NCBI GenBank assembly: GCA_945877115.1
Contig: CAMCQR010000022.1
Coordinates: forward strand, 1 to 34,303
DNA length: 34,303 nucleotides
Source of the DNA: Synechococcus sp. UW140
GTDB taxonomy: Bacteria > Cyanobacteriota > Cyanobacteriia > PCC-6307 > Cyanobiaceae
Reading direction: 5' to 3'
Part shown: positions 1 to 8,789 of the stretch, piece after piece
How positions within the stretch are numbered: the stretch's first letter is position 1
Layout of the letters: each line of letters opens with the position of its first letter
Notes under the pieces: generated by a model
What the model was told of the DNA's origin: nothing
Seen by the model: the letters and a program-made list of their open reading frames with translations, nothing else
Databases searched by the model: none
Program-made: the position numbers and the translations under genes

Positions 1-810
1 ATAGTCCATGGTGGCCTGCTCGGCTGGGGCGTTGAAGATTTTTTCGGTTGGGGCATATTCGACGAGATAACCCACCTTTCCCGAGCCCCCTTCAACGGCT
101 TCAGCATTGTAAAAAGCGGTCATATCCGCCACTCGCACGGCTTGCTGCATGTTGTGTGTAACAATAATAATCGTATAGTTTCTCTTCAGCTCATGCATAG
201 TTTCTTCAATTTTGAGGGTGGAGATCGGATCAAGGGCTGAGCAGGGCTCATCCATCAAAATCACCTCCGGTTCCGTGGCGATGGCACGGGCGATGCAGAG
301 GCGCTGCTGTTGGCCGCCCGAGAGCGAGAAGCCACTTTCACGCAATTTATCCTTGCATTCATCCCAAACCGCCGCCTTGCGCAGGGAGCGCTCCACCAAC
401 TCATCCATATCGCCGCGATAACCATTGATTTTGGCACCAAAGGCAATGTTCTCGTAGATGCTCTTGGGGAAGGGATTGGGCTTCTGGAAAACCATACCGA
501 TCCGGCGCCTCACCTCAACAGGATCGACGCGCTGGTCGTAGAGATCCTGGCCATCAAAAACCACCCGGCCCTTCAAGCTGCAACCCGGAATCAAATCATT
601 CATGCGGTTCAGGGCCCGCAGCACGGTGGACTTGCCACAACCTGAAGGTCCAATGAACGCCGTGACCTTGCCGTGGGGAATGTCAAGAAACACATTCTTG
701 ACGGCCTCAAAGCTTCCATAGGAGATGGAGACATTCTGCAAAGACATGCAGATACTGCCCGCGGAGGGGGAGAGGCTGTGGCCGCCGAGAGGTGAGGTCG
801 ATGCTGTCAT
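1..810 (-). CDS. pstB: Phosphate ABC transporter ATPase PstB (3' end outside window)
   Basis: ATP-hydrolysing subunit of the high-affinity PstSCAB phosphate importer, acting on the cytoplasmic face of the inner membrane. The reading frame starts at the ATG on the minus strand at 808-810 and is still open at base 1. It therefore lacks only the last few residues expected for the family, since the visible end (ATMDY) lies just before the usual C-terminal GRFG. The translation shows Walker [10 protein letters not shown] (about residues 54-62), the ABC signature LSGGQQQR, Walker [14 protein letters not shown] and the switch histidine in THNMQQA, all typical of PstB rather than other importers. It is the last gene of pstC-pstA-pstB, 49 bases after pstA, and should be co-transcribed from the Pho-box promoter upstream of pstC. 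No key residue is missing. Confidence 0.96.
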   Translation of the reverse strand, partial: MTASTSPLGGHSLSPSAGSICMSLQNVSISYGSFEAVKNVFLDIPHGKVTAFIGPSGCGKSTVLRALNRMNDLIPGCSLKGRVVFDGQDLYDQRVDPVEVRRRIGMVFQKPNPFPKSIYENIAFGAKINGYRGDMDELVERSLRKAAVWDECKDKLRESGFSLSGGQQQRLCIARAIATEPEVILMDEPCSALDPISTLKIEETMHELKRNYTIIIVTHNMQQAVRVADMTAFYNAEAVEGGSGKVGYLVEYAPTEKIFNAPAEQATMDY

Positions 811-859
811 GGTCTTAGAAGGAAGGATGGGAAACGGGCAGGATGAAGGACGGGAATTT

Positions 860-1777
860 TTAGGTTTTGGATCTTGCCGCAATCCTACGAGCTACCAAGT
901 TCGCCAGGAGAATCATCATCACCAGAACGAAAGAAGCGGCCCAGGCCAGCTGGTTTTGGGCCTCGTAGGGCATGATGGCGAAGTTGAATATCAGCACCGA
1001 CATTGTGGCGATGGGATTGAAGACTCCCTCCGGCCAAAAAGGTGAAAATAGGGCTGTGAAAATCAGTGGGGCCGTTTCGCCTGCGGCTCGGGCGATGGCG
1101 AGCACCATACCTGTGGCAATCGGGGTTAGGGCCGCAGGCAAAGTGATGCGGGTGATGGTGACAAAACGGGAGGCACCGACCCCATAGGCCCCCAGGCGCA
1201 AGTCATTAGAAACCAGTCTGAGGCCCTCATCGGTGGTCTTGATGACCGTCGGCAACATCAATACTGCAAGGGCAATGCCACCGGCTAGGGCGCTATAGCT
1301 TTGGTTGAAGAAAACCCTGGTCGCCACAATGGCGCCGTAAACAAAAACGCCGCTAATGATGGATGGCACCCCGGCCAAGACATCGTTGCCAAAGCGAACG
1401 AACTGCGCAAACCAGCCTTTGCGGGAATATTCGGCCAAATAGATGCCCCCTCCCACCCCCACCGGGATGGCGATCAGGGAGGCCAACAGGGTGACCAGCA
1501 GGGTGCCCAGAATGGCATTGCCGATGCCACCGCCGCTCAGGCCAGGGGCGGGGGGCAACTGGGTGAACAGTCCCGGCCGCAGCAGACTACCGCCCTTGAA
1601 CAACACATAGGCCAGCACCAAAAACAGGGGCAGTACAGCTATGGTGGCGAAGACACCAGCGATGCCGTTGAACAACACATTGAAACGGTTGCGGGGCAGG
1701 CTGGATTTGAAGAATAATGTGCCACGTTTGAATCCAGAGACGGATTGAGTGACAGGGTTAGCAGCAGGAAAAGCCAT
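860..1777 (-). CDS. pstA: Phosphate ABC transporter permease PstA
   Basis: Second membrane subunit of the Pst phosphate importer, 305 residues, a normal length for PstA. After a polar N-terminus of about 35 residues there are six hydrophobic segments, and the permease-type cytoplasmic loop is visible as [19 protein letters not shown] followed by LPAALTPI. The C-terminal part ([11 protein letters not shown]) is also typical of PstA. The start ATG at 1775-1777 lies 9 bases after the pstC stop, which supports co-translation within one operon. The downstream gene is pstB. Base composition is visibly less GC-rich than in the dnaK3 region, as in the whole pst block. Confidence 0.95.
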   Translation of the reverse strand: MAFPAANPVTQSVSGFKRGTLFFKSSLPRNRFNVLFNGIAGVFATIAVLPLFLVLAYVLFKGGSLLRPGLFTQLPPAPGLSGGGIGNAILGTLLVTLLASLIAIPVGVGGGIYLAEYSRKGWFAQFVRFGNDVLAGVPSIISGVFVYGAIVATRVFFNQSYSALAGGIALAVLMLPTVIKTTDEGLRLVSNDLRLGAYGVGASRFVTITRITLPAALTPIATGMVLAIARAAGETAPLIFTALFSPFWPEGVFNPIATMSVLIFNFAIMPYEAQNQLAWAASFVLVMMILLANLVARRIAARSKT

Positions 1778-1786
1778 GTTATTTAA

Positions 1787-2740
1787 TCAGTAACGGAGAC
1801 TCAAACGACGAACGACCCACTGGGCCAGAATGTTGACAACAAAAGTCAGCAACATCAAAATCAGGGCCGCATACATCAGAGCCGACACCTGGATGCCATC
1901 GGCCTCACCAAATTGATTGGCCAGCATCGAAGAAATCGTATTTCCAGGTGCCAATAATGAAAGGTTGAAATTAAGGGCATTACCAATGATCATCGTTACT
2001 GCCATTGTTTCGCCCATCGCCCTGCCTAACGCCAGCATCACACCTCCAGTGATCGCCGAGATCGCCGCGGGCAGAATAATGTTGAAAATCGCTCCCCACC
2101 GGGTCGTACCAATGCCGTAGGCCCCTTGACGCAACTCGATGGGCACCTGATTCAGGGCATCTCTAGAGATGGCTGTGATGATTGGCAAAATCATTACTAC
2201 AAGAATCAAAATCGCTGGAGCCATGCCGGGGCCCTGGGGCACCGTCGAAAAGAAGGGCAACCAGCCCAGGGTGTCGTGTAAAAACCCCAGGGCAGGACGG
2301 ATCGCAGGCTCCATCACAAAAATGGCCCACAAGCCGAGCACCACCGAAGGGATGGCCGCCAGCAGCTCCACCATCATCCCGATCAAGTCGCGCAGGCGAA
2401 TCGGAAGCAAATCCTCGGTGATGAAGATCGCCGTTCCGATGCCGAGGGGGACCGCAAGTAGCAAGGCCAGCAGGGAGGACACAAGGGTGCCGTAGATAGC
2501 GGTGAATGCCCCATAGCGTTCATTCACCGGATCCCAGGCCGAAGTGGTGAGAAATTTCAACCCGAATGTGCTGATTGCCTCCCGGGCTCCGAGAAAGACA
2601 GTGGCAAAAATAGCCAGCAAAATAAAAGCCACCATGGCCGCCATTAAAATGGTGGACTGGCGAAAACCGTTGTCGATCAACTTTTCGAGTGGGGGCCTGC
2701 GACGCAAGGCAAAGGCTTCGGCCTTGGTAGAGCTGGTCAT
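1787..2740 (-). CDS. pstC: Phosphate ABC transporter permease PstC
   Basis: First membrane subunit of the Pst phosphate importer, 317 residues. It has a hydrophobic segment around residues 30-55 and the PstC-type periplasmic part with the motif TSAWDPVNERYGAFTAIYGT. The permease loop ELRQGAYGIGTTRWGAIFNI leads into LPAAISAI, and GRAMGETMAV follows. The ATG at 2738-2740 is the start; no strong Shine-Dalgarno sequence precedes it. It heads the pstC-pstA-pstB unit. The phosphate-binding protein gene pstS is not in this window, so the solute-binding subunit must be encoded elsewhere. A Pho-box-like direct repeat lies about 96 bases upstream, so phosphate-starvation control by a PhoB/SphR-type regulator is likely. 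Confidence 0.95.
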   Translation of the reverse strand: MTSSTKAEAFALRRRPPLEKLIDNGFRQSTILMAAMVAFILLAIFATVFLGAREAISTFGLKFLTTSAWDPVNERYGAFTAIYGTLVSSLLALLLAVPLGIGTAIFITEDLLPIRLRDLIGMMVELLAAIPSVVLGLWAIFVMEPAIRPALGFLHDTLGWLPFFSTVPQGPGMAPAILILVVMILPIITAISRDALNQVPIELRQGAYGIGTTRWGAIFNIILPAAISAITGGVMLALGRAMGETMAVTMIIGNALNFNLSLLAPGNTISSMLANQFGEADGIQVSALMYAALILMLLTFVVNILAQWVVRRLSLRY

Positions 2741-2835
2741 GGGGCGCCCATCAGAAGGATTTTAGAAGCAATCACACTGATTCGTATGTAAAAGCAATTT
2801 CTGGCCACAAATCTAGGCAGGACCCCCTCCCTGGC

Positions 2836-2854
2836 CGTTTAAGGTTGGTTTAAC
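2836..2854 (-). promoter_or_regulatory. Candidate Pho box upstream of pstC
   Basis: Read on the minus strand the sequence is GTTAAACC-AAC-CTTAAACG: two 8-base near-identical direct repeats with a 3-base spacer, giving an 11-base period. Cyanobacterial Pho boxes recognised by the PhoB-like regulator SphR have this CTTAACCT-N3-CTTAACCT architecture. It lies in the divergent pstC / dnaK3 gap, about 96 bases before the pstC ATG and 55 bases before the dnaK3 ATG. A possible -10 (TAGATT at 2810-2815 on the minus strand) follows at 20 bases. The repeat is seen directly; regulator binding is inferred. Confidence 0.6.
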
Positions 2855-2908
2855 GCCTGCAGCTGCCCAGTAGCGTTGCGCTTGCTGACGGGTTACACCA
2901 AGAAGGGC

Positions 2909-5323
2909 ATGGGCCGCATCGTCGGAATCGACTTGGGCACCACCAACTCAGTGGTGGCCGTTCTGGAGGGCGGCAGGCCCCAGGTCATCGCCAATGCCGA
3001 GGGAGGCCGCACCACCCCCTCGGTGGTGGGTTTCAACCGGGACCAGGAGCTGTTGGTGGGCCAGCTGGGCCGGCGCCAGCTGGTGCTGAATCCCCGCAAT
3101 ACCTTCGCCAACCTCAAGCGCTTCGTGGGCCGGGGCTGGGACGAACTGGAAGAGGGCAGCCTGGCGGTGCCCTACACGGTGCGGGCCAACGACCAGGGCA
3201 ACGTGCGCGTGGTCTGCCCTGTCACCGAAAGGGAATACGCCCCCGAAGAATTGGTGGCCAGCCTGCTGCGCAAGCTCATCGACGATGCCAGCACCTACCT
3301 GGGTGAACCGGTGGAGGCCGCGGTGATCACGGTCCCGGCCTATTTCAACGACGCCCAACGCCAGGCCACCCGCGACGCCGGTCGCCTGGCCGGCATCACC
3401 GTCGAGCGCATCCTCAACGAGCCCACGGCGGCTGCCCTTGCCTACGGCTTTGATCGCAGCGCCGTCAAGCGGGTCCTGGTCTTTGATCTAGGTGGCGGCA
3501 CCTTTGATGTATCGGTGCTGCGCATCGCCAACGGTGTGTTTGACGTCAAGGCCACCAGCGGCGACACCCAGCTGGGTGGCAACGACTGGGATCGGCGCAT
3601 CGTGGATTGGTTGGCCGAGGCGTTTCAAACCCAGCACAACATCGACCTGCGCCGCGACCGTCAGGCCCTGCAGCGCCTGACCGAGGCCGCCGAGAAGGCC
3701 AAAATCGAACTCTCCGGGGTGCGCAGCACCCCGATCTCCCTGCCGTTCATCGCCACCGGGGCCGAAGGGCCCCTCCATATCGAAACCAGCTTGGAGCGCA
3801 GCACCTTTGAAGCGCTCTGCCCCGATCTCCTAGACCGCCTGCTGCGGCCGGTGCAGCAGGCCCTGAGGGATGCCAATCTAAGCGCCGATTCCATTGAGGA
3901 TGTGGTGCTGGTGGGGGGCGGCACCCGCATGCCGATGGTGCAGGAAATGGTGCGCACCCTGGTGCCGCGGGAGCCCTGCCAATCCGTCAATCCCGATGAG
4001 GTGGTGGCGATCGGCGCCGCCGTCCAGGCCGGCATCCTCACCGGCGAACTGCGGGATTTGATGCTCAATGACGTCACGCCCCTCTCCCTCGGATTGGAAA
4101 CCATCGGTGGCCTGATGAAGGTGCTGATTCCGCGCAATACGGCGATTCCGGTCCGCAAATCCGATGTCTTCAGCACCTCGGAGGCCAACCAGTCCTCGGT
4201 GGAAATCCATGTGTTGCAGGGCGAACGCCAGATGGGGGAAGACAACAAATCCCTCGGTCGCTTCCGCCTCTCCGGCATCCCTCCAGCCCCCCGCGGCGTT
4301 CCCCAGGTGCAGGTGTCTTTTGACATCGATGCCAATGGCCTGTTGCAGGTTTCAGCCACCGACCGCACCACCGGCCGCCAACAGAGCGTCAGCATCCAGG
4401 GCGGCTCCAACCTCAGCGAAGACGAAATCCAAAAATTGCTGGAGGAGGCCGAACTGAAATCCGTGGAGGACCGACGCAAACGGGCCTCCGTCGATCGCCG
4501 CAATCGGGCCCTGACCCTGCTGGCCCAAGCCGAACGTCGGCTTCGGGATGCGGCCCTGGAGCTGGGTCCCTACGGCGCCGAACGCCAACAGCGGGCGGTC
4601 GAACTGGCGCTCCGGGAGGTTCAGGATCTGTTGCGCCAGGAGGAGCCCCCCGACCTTGAACTGGCGGTCAGCGGCCTGCAGGAAGCCCTGTTTGGGCTCA
4701 ACCGCCGCCTGATGGGTGAACGCCGGCCGGAGGGCGGTCCCCTCCAGGGTCTGAAAAACACCCTGGGCTCCATCAAAGATGAACTGTTTGCCGATGACGA
4801 CTGGGACGATTGGGACCGGGACGGGCGCTCCGATCCCTGGGGCACTCCGATGCGCCCCCCCTCCTTTGGGACGGACCGTTTCCGCTCCCCTGGTGCCAAT
4901 GCCTGGGACACCCCCGCCGCCAACCGCGACTGGCGCGAGCCGGCGCGCTGGGATCGGGATCGGGACCCCCTGGATGCCCCCGAGCGGCAGGGCTGGCGCC
5001 GCGATGCCGACGATCGGGATTTCCCCGGCCAGGACCGTTCCGGCCGAGACCCAAGGGAGCAGGACCCTAGGAGCCAAGTCCTCCGGGACCGGGACCCGAG
5101 GATCCTGGACTCCTGGGACTCAGCCCCGAGGGACCGAAACCCACGGGAGCGAGACCCCAGGGATCAGGACCCAAGGGACCTCGACCGCAGCGACCGTCCC
5201 TTGGGAACCCGCCGGGATCGGCCCCGCAGCGACGAAGACTGGGATCGGCAAACCCAGGAGCCACCCCCCGAAATCCGGCGCCGTCCCCCGGGGCCCCAGG
5301 ATCCCTGGAACGATGGCCCCTAA
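2909..5323 (+). CDS. dnaK3: Hsp70 chaperone, DnaK3-type, with long charged C-terminal tail
   Basis: ATP-dependent Hsp70 chaperone, 804 residues from the ATG at 2909. That start gives the conserved opening MGRIVGIDLGTTNS and is preceded by a partial AAGAAGG ribosome site. A TTG 33 bases upstream would only add an unlikely leader. The ATPase domain (about residues 1-385) shows the phosphate-1 motif at the N-terminus, LVFDLGGGTFDVSVL and VVLVGGGTRMPMVQ. The substrate domain follows (VTPLSLGLETIGG; GIPPAPRGVPQVQVSFDID), then a helical lid to about 620. From about residue 628 there is a tail of about 175 residues rich in Asp, Arg, Pro and Trp, with repeated RDPR/QDPR units. Long tails distinguish cyanobacterial DnaK3 from DnaK1 and DnaK2; Synechocystis DnaK3 is membrane-associated. 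The dnaJ gene starts 27 bases downstream, suggesting a dedicated co-chaperone pair. Confidence 0.9.
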   Translation: MGRIVGIDLGTTNSVVAVLEGGRPQVIANAEGGRTTPSVVGFNRDQELLVGQLGRRQLVLNPRNTFANLKRFVGRGWDELEEGSLAVPYTVRANDQGNVRVVCPVTEREYAPEELVASLLRKLIDDASTYLGEPVEAAVITVPAYFNDAQRQATRDAGRLAGITVERILNEPTAAALAYGFDRSAVKRVLVFDLGGGTFDVSVLRIANGVFDVKATSGDTQLGGNDWDRRIVDWLAEAFQTQHNIDLRRDRQALQRLTEAAEKAKIELSGVRSTPISLPFIATGAEGPLHIETSLERSTFEALCPDLLDRLLRPVQQALRDANLSADSIEDVVLVGGGTRMPMVQEMVRTLVPREPCQSVNPDEVVAIGAAVQAGILTGELRDLMLNDVTPLSLGLETIGGLMKVLIPRNTAIPVRKSDVFSTSEANQSSVEIHVLQGERQMGEDNKSLGRFRLSGIPPAPRGVPQVQVSFDIDANGLLQVSATDRTTGRQQSVSIQGGSNLSEDEIQKLLEEAELKSVEDRRKRASVDRRNRALTLLAQAERRLRDAALELGPYGAERQQRAVELALREVQDLLRQEEPPDLELAVSGLQEALFGLNRRLMGERRPEGGPLQGLKNTLGSIKDELFADDDWDDWDRDGRSDPWGTPMRPPSFGTDRFRSPGANAWDTPAANRDWREPARWDRDRDPLDAPERQGWRRDADDRDFPGQDRSGRDPREQDPRSQVLRDRDPRILDSWDSAPRDRNPRERDPRDQDPRDLDRSDRPLGTRRDRPRSDEDWDRQTQEPPPEIRRRPPGPQDPWNDGP
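5040..5205 (+). repeat. Degenerate tandem repeat encoding the D/R-rich DnaK3 tail
   Basis: A run of degenerate units of about 9-15 bases built on GGGACC / GACCCAAGGGA. It encodes RDPR, QDPR, DRDPR, DRNPR, ERDPR and DQDPR in succession at the end of dnaK3. The reading frame stays open through it, so it is coding low-complexity sequence. Such repeats expand and contract easily, so tail length probably varies between relatives. Confidence 0.7.
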
Positions 5324-5350
5324 ATGCCATGACGTCACTTCGCTGGGTTG

Positions 5351-6325
5351 ATGGCCGTCACTGTTGATTACTGGCAGGTGCTGGATGTGGCCCCTGGCGC
5401 CGATGGGGTCCTGCTCAAGCAGGCGTTTCGGGAGCAAGCCCGCCGCTGGCATCCCGATCTCAATGGCAACGATCCCGTCGCCGAAGAACGCTTCAAGCTG
5501 GTCAATGAGGCCTATGCGGTTCTCTCGGACCCCCTGAGGCGTCGGGTCTGGGAGGCCGGCGAAGGCCTCAACGATGGTCCCACCGATCGAGACGCCCCTT
5601 TTGCCAACGGTTTTCCTGAGTTTCAGGATTACCTCGACACCCTCTTCGGCACCCGACCGGGCCCATCGGACCGGGAGGACCCCGCCCCCGAATCGCCCCC
5701 GGTCGATGCCGGGGAAGATGGTGACGACCCTCCCCGCAGTTGGTTGCCCCGCTGGGGGCCCTTCGGCGCCGCTGCGGTCACGCCCTCCCCGGCCCCACCC
5801 CCGCCGGTACGGGCCAGTACGGACCAGGAAAGTGTCGTCGCGCTTTCGCCCGAACAGGCCCTCGCCGGCGAGCGGGTCGAGCTCGACCTACCCGATGGCA
5901 CCGTGGTGGAGGTGTGGACGCCGCCCCGGGCCGGCGATGGCTGGCGTCTGCGCCTGGAGGGCGTGGCCCCTGGCGGCAGGGACCACTTTCTGCAACTGCG
6001 CGTACGCACCCCCGAAGGGCTCAGGGTCGAGGGCCTGCGGGTCCATTACAGCCTCGAACTCTCGGCGCCGGAAGCCGTCCTGGGCTGCCATGCCGTGGTG
6101 CCCACCCTGGACGGGCCCGTGCGCCTGAGGGTTCCTGCCGGCTCCAGCAGCGGCCGACTGCTGCGGCTGCGTGCCCGGGGCCTGCGCCAGGGCGACGAGG
6201 TCGGCGATCAGATCGTCGAACTGCGCATCGTTGTCCCCGCCAGCCTCGGCGAGGCCGAACAGGCCCTCTATCGCCGACTGCTGGAACTTCAGACGGAAGC
6301 GGAAGCCGAAGCGGCGGAGGCTTAG
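5351..6325 (+). CDS. dnaJ: DnaJ-type co-chaperone without zinc finger
   Basis: Hsp40 co-chaperone, 324 residues. An N-terminal J domain (about residues 5-72) contains the HPD tripeptide at 34-36 (RRWHPDLNG), which stimulates the ATPase of Hsp70. A proline- and aspartate-rich linker (about 75-150) follows, then a DnaJ C-terminal substrate-binding region (about 155-315; for example LSPEQALAGERVELDLPDG and VGDQIVELRIVVP). There are no CxxCxGxG zinc repeats, so it is CbpA-like in layout. The ATG at 5351 is chosen; a TTG immediately before it is not needed. It lies 27 bases after dnaK3 and is the obvious partner of that chaperone. Some cyanobacterial annotations call this gene dnaJ3. Confidence 0.9.
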   Translation: MAVTVDYWQVLDVAPGADGVLLKQAFREQARRWHPDLNGNDPVAEERFKLVNEAYAVLSDPLRRRVWEAGEGLNDGPTDRDAPFANGFPEFQDYLDTLFGTRPGPSDREDPAPESPPVDAGEDGDDPPRSWLPRWGPFGAAAVTPSPAPPPPVRASTDQESVVALSPEQALAGERVELDLPDGTVVEVWTPPRAGDGWRLRLEGVAPGGRDHFLQLRVRTPEGLRVEGLRVHYSLELSAPEAVLGCHAVVPTLDGPVRLRVPAGSSSGRLLRLRARGLRQGDEVGDQIVELRIVVPASLGEAEQALYRRLLELQTEAEAEAAEA

Positions 6326-6400
6326 GCCGGTACGGCACAAATGGGAAACTGAAGCCGCAGAAAGACCGATTCCGCCGTGCCCGTAATAGACCCCTCGGCG

Positions 6401-6811
6401 ATGCCCGTGCATGTGCTGCTCTTTGATCCCGGCAGCGATCAGGAGGGCATCCACTCGATCGAAGTCAACGGCCAAACGGTCGTGCTGCTGTTTGAGGCGG
6501 CTGATGATGCCGAGCGTTACGCCGGCTTGCTGGAGGCCCAGGACTTTCCGGTGCCCTGCGTTGAAACCCTCGAGCGTGGCGAAGTCGAACTGTTTTGCGA
6601 ACAGGCTGGCTATGAAGCCAGGTTCGTTCCCGCCGGCTTCATGCCCAGCAGCGAGGAGGATCGGCTCCTGATCGCACCGCCTGTCAAAAACATGGATGTG
6701 GAACGCTGGAAAGAACAGAACGCCGCCGCCGCAGATCCACCGCCACCGGACGGGTCCTCCGAGGATCCCGAAGTCGAAGCCTTTCGCCGCCGCCTGGAGG
6801 GCCTGCTGTGA
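6401..6811 (+). CDS. DUF3110 family protein
   Basis: Small soluble acidic protein, 136 residues from the ATG at 6401; a GTG at 6377 in the same frame would add eight residues. The core matches what I recognise as the cyanobacterial and plastid DUF3110 family: an opening VHVLLFDPG, then EGIHSIEV, VVLLFEAADDAERYAGLLEAQDFP and, later, FCEQAGYEARFVPAG. The end is proline- and acid-rich and probably disordered. No biochemical function is known to me. Its TGA overlaps the GTG of murQ by four bases (GTGA at 6808-6811), so murQ is probably translationally coupled to it. It follows dnaK3-dnaJ at a short distance and could be part of the same transcript. Confidence 0.85.
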   Translation: MPVHVLLFDPGSDQEGIHSIEVNGQTVVLLFEAADDAERYAGLLEAQDFPVPCVETLERGEVELFCEQAGYEARFVPAGFMPSSEEDRLLIAPPVKNMDVERWKEQNAAAADPPPPDGSSEDPEVEAFRRRLEGLL

Positions 6812-7728
6812 GCCGCCCCGATTCCGACCGGGGCCACCTGCTCACCGAGCAGGCCCACCCCCTCAGCGAAAGCCTCGATGAACTCAGCACCGCCGAGATG
6901 GTGGCGCTCTTCTGCCAGAACGATCTGGAACCCCAACGGGCGGTGGTCGCCGCTGCCCCCCAACTGACGGCGGCGGTGGACGCGATCAGCGAACGGCTAC
7001 GCCAGGGGGGACGCCTTTTTTATCTGGGTGCCGGCACCTCCGGCCGTCTCGGCGTGCTGGATGCGGCCGAATGCCCACCCACCTTCTGCACCCCGCCCGA
7101 ACTGGTCCAGGGGGTGCTGGCCGGTGGCGCCCCGGCCCTGCTGCGCAGCTCCGAGGGGCTGGAAGATCGCTTTGAGGCGGGAGCAGCCGACCTGGAGGAA
7201 CGGGGCTTTACGGCCGCCGATGCCCTGGTGGGCATCGCCGCGGGCGGCACCACCCCCTATGTGCTGGGCGGCCTGACCCATGCACGCCAGCTGGGGGCCC
7301 TGGCCATCGCCCTGGCCTGTGTGGCCGCCGACCAAGTTCCCATGCCCTGTGACATTGATATCCGACTGCTGACCGGACCCGAGCTACTGACCGGTTCCAC
7401 CCGACTCAAGGCGGGCACGGCCACCAAGATGGCGCTCAACATTCTTTCCACGGGAGTGATGGTGCGCCTGGGCAAGGTCCACGGCAACCGCATGGTGGAT
7501 GTGGCCGTCACCAACGCCAAATTGGAGGATCGGGCCCTGCGCATCCTGGTGGACCTGGGCGGTATCTCCCGCCAAGTGGCCGCCGACCAGCTGGCGGCCG
7601 CCGATGGTTCGGTGAAGCTGGCCCTGATGATGACCCTCAGCGGCCTGGGGGCCAAGGAGGCTGGAGAACTCCTCGCCGACCACGGCTCCTCCCTGCGGGC
7701 GGCCTTGGCCAGGGAAGCCGGGGGGTAG
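6808..7728 (+). CDS. murQ: N-acetylmuramic acid 6-phosphate etherase
   Basis: Cleaves the lactyl ether of N-acetylmuramic acid 6-phosphate to give N-acetylglucosamine 6-phosphate and D-lactate, a cytoplasmic step of peptidoglycan recycling. The 306-residue product has the normal family length and starts at GTG within the stop of the previous gene. It shows the opening LLTEQAHPLSESLDEL, the SIS-fold sugar-phosphate loop GAGTSGRLGVLD and the catalytic glutamate in AAECPPTF (E88). Further on are EGLEDRFEAG, with the aspartate equivalent to the second essential acid (about D120), and GIAAGGTTPYV. The late part, with NILSTGVMVRLGKVHGNRMVD, is also family-typical. No muramic acid kinase or transporter gene is nearby. 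Confidence 0.95.
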   Translation: MSRPDSDRGHLLTEQAHPLSESLDELSTAEMVALFCQNDLEPQRAVVAAAPQLTAAVDAISERLRQGGRLFYLGAGTSGRLGVLDAAECPPTFCTPPELVQGVLAGGAPALLRSSEGLEDRFEAGAADLEERGFTAADALVGIAAGGTTPYVLGGLTHARQLGALAIALACVAADQVPMPCDIDIRLLTGPELLTGSTRLKAGTATKMALNILSTGVMVRLGKVHGNRMVDVAVTNAKLEDRALRILVDLGGISRQVAADQLAAADGSVKLALMMTLSGLGAKEAGELLADHGSSLRAALAREAGG

Positions 7729-7748
7729 TCGTTTGCTGGTTAAAATTT

Positions 7749-7766
7749 TGATGCTGAATCGCATCA
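7749..7766 (-). terminator. Weak hairpin between convergent murQ and mtnP
   Basis: The arms TGATGC (7749-7754) and GCATCA (7761-7766) form a 6-base stem with a 6-base loop. On the minus strand the stem is followed by AAATTTTAA, a poor U-tract. It lies between the convergent ends of murQ and mtnP, where a terminator is expected. The stem is short, so this is only a candidate. Confidence 0.3.
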
Positions 7767-7799
7767 CAATCCAACCATCTCCAGCCCCCAACTGCCGCT

Positions 7800-8711
7800 T
7801 CAACCCGTGAAAGCGCCCCAATAGGGAGTGGTGAGCAGATCCACCTTGCGGCGCGTCTCGGCCGGGACACTCTCCACTGACGTCATCAAGGCATGGCGCA
7901 GGGCCTGGTGGGCCTTACTGACCGGCCGCTGGTTCCCCACCCGCTGCGCCGCAACCCGCACGATCTCCTGGGCCAGGGCGGCGTTGGCGCGCAGATTGTC
8001 GATCACCATCTCGACCGTCACCGAGGCATGTTCGGTGTGCCAGCAGTCGTAGTCGGTCACCATGGCCAGGGTGGCGTAAGCGATTTCGGCCTCCCGAGCC
8101 AGCCGGGCCTCCGTGTGGTTGGTCATGCCGATCACAGAGCAGCCCCAGGAGCGATATAACTCGGATTCGGCCCGGGTGGAGAAGGCCGGGCCTTCCATGC
8201 AGAGATAGGTGCCGCCCCGATGCAGGTGCCGCCCCTCAGGCATGAGGCTGTCGCCCACATCTTCGAGGATGCGACTGAGGGCAGCGCAATAGGGATCGGC
8301 CACGGTCACGTGGGCGACGACCCCTTCACCGAAAAAGGTCAGCGGGCGTTGGTGGGTGCGGTCGATGAATTGATTGGGCACCACCATGTCGAGGGGTCGG
8401 TATTGCTCCTGCAGGGAACCCACCGCCGAAACCGACAGAATCCAACGCACATTCAGGGAGCGCAGGGCCCAGATATTGGCCCTATAGGGCACCTCGGTGG
8501 GGGTGAAGGTGTGGTGGCGGCCGTGGCGGGCCAGAAACACCACCTCCAGATCGCCGATGCGACCGATGCGCAGACTGTCGGAGGGACGGCCATAGGGGGT
8601 GTCCAGCTCCAGCTCCCGCCCGTCTTCAATGCCATCCATGGCATAGAGGCCACTGCCTCCGAGGATGCCGAGGCGGGCGGTGGCAAGGTCGGCACTGGCA
8701 CTACTGGCCAT
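7800..8711 (-). CDS. mtnP: S-methyl-5'-thioadenosine phosphorylase
   Basis: Phosphorolyses 5'-methylthioadenosine to adenine and 5-methylthioribose 1-phosphate in methionine salvage and polyamine by-product recycling. Starting at the ATG at 8709-8711 it has 303 residues; an upstream in-frame start at 8756 would add a 15-residue leader with no family support. The nucleoside phosphorylase fold is shown by GILGGSGLY (phosphate loop), FLARHGRHH and YRANIWALRSL. The MTA-type substrate region follows: MTNHTEARLAREAE and VTDYDCWH, where the TDYD acids mark adenine-nucleoside specificity rather than guanine-type phosphorylases. The gene stands alone on the minus strand, convergent with murQ, and no other salvage gene is adjacent. 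Confidence 0.93.
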   Translation of the reverse strand: MASSASADLATARLGILGGSGLYAMDGIEDGRELELDTPYGRPSDSLRIGRIGDLEVVFLARHGRHHTFTPTEVPYRANIWALRSLNVRWILSVSAVGSLQEQYRPLDMVVPNQFIDRTHQRPLTFFGEGVVAHVTVADPYCAALSRILEDVGDSLMPEGRHLHRGGTYLCMEGPAFSTRAESELYRSWGCSVIGMTNHTEARLAREAEIAYATLAMVTDYDCWHTEHASVTVEMVIDNLRANAALAQEIVRVAAQRVGNQRPVSKAHQALRHALMTSVESVPAETRRKVDLLTTPYWGAFTG

Positions 8712-8789
8712 GGAAAAGCACAAGCAAAGTGGTGCCTCTCTACTGCAAGGCGCCATGGGATGGGAAGGGGAATCATCAAGCCGGCGCGA

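Noticed and set aside
2876-2908. TTG start for dnaK3 adding 11 residues
   Set aside because: The conserved Hsp70 N-terminus begins at the ATG at 2909, and the extra residues match nothing.
5040-5205. CRISPR-like or mobile repeat
   Set aside because: The units are degenerate, unspaced and stay in one coding frame; they are a protein low-complexity tail.
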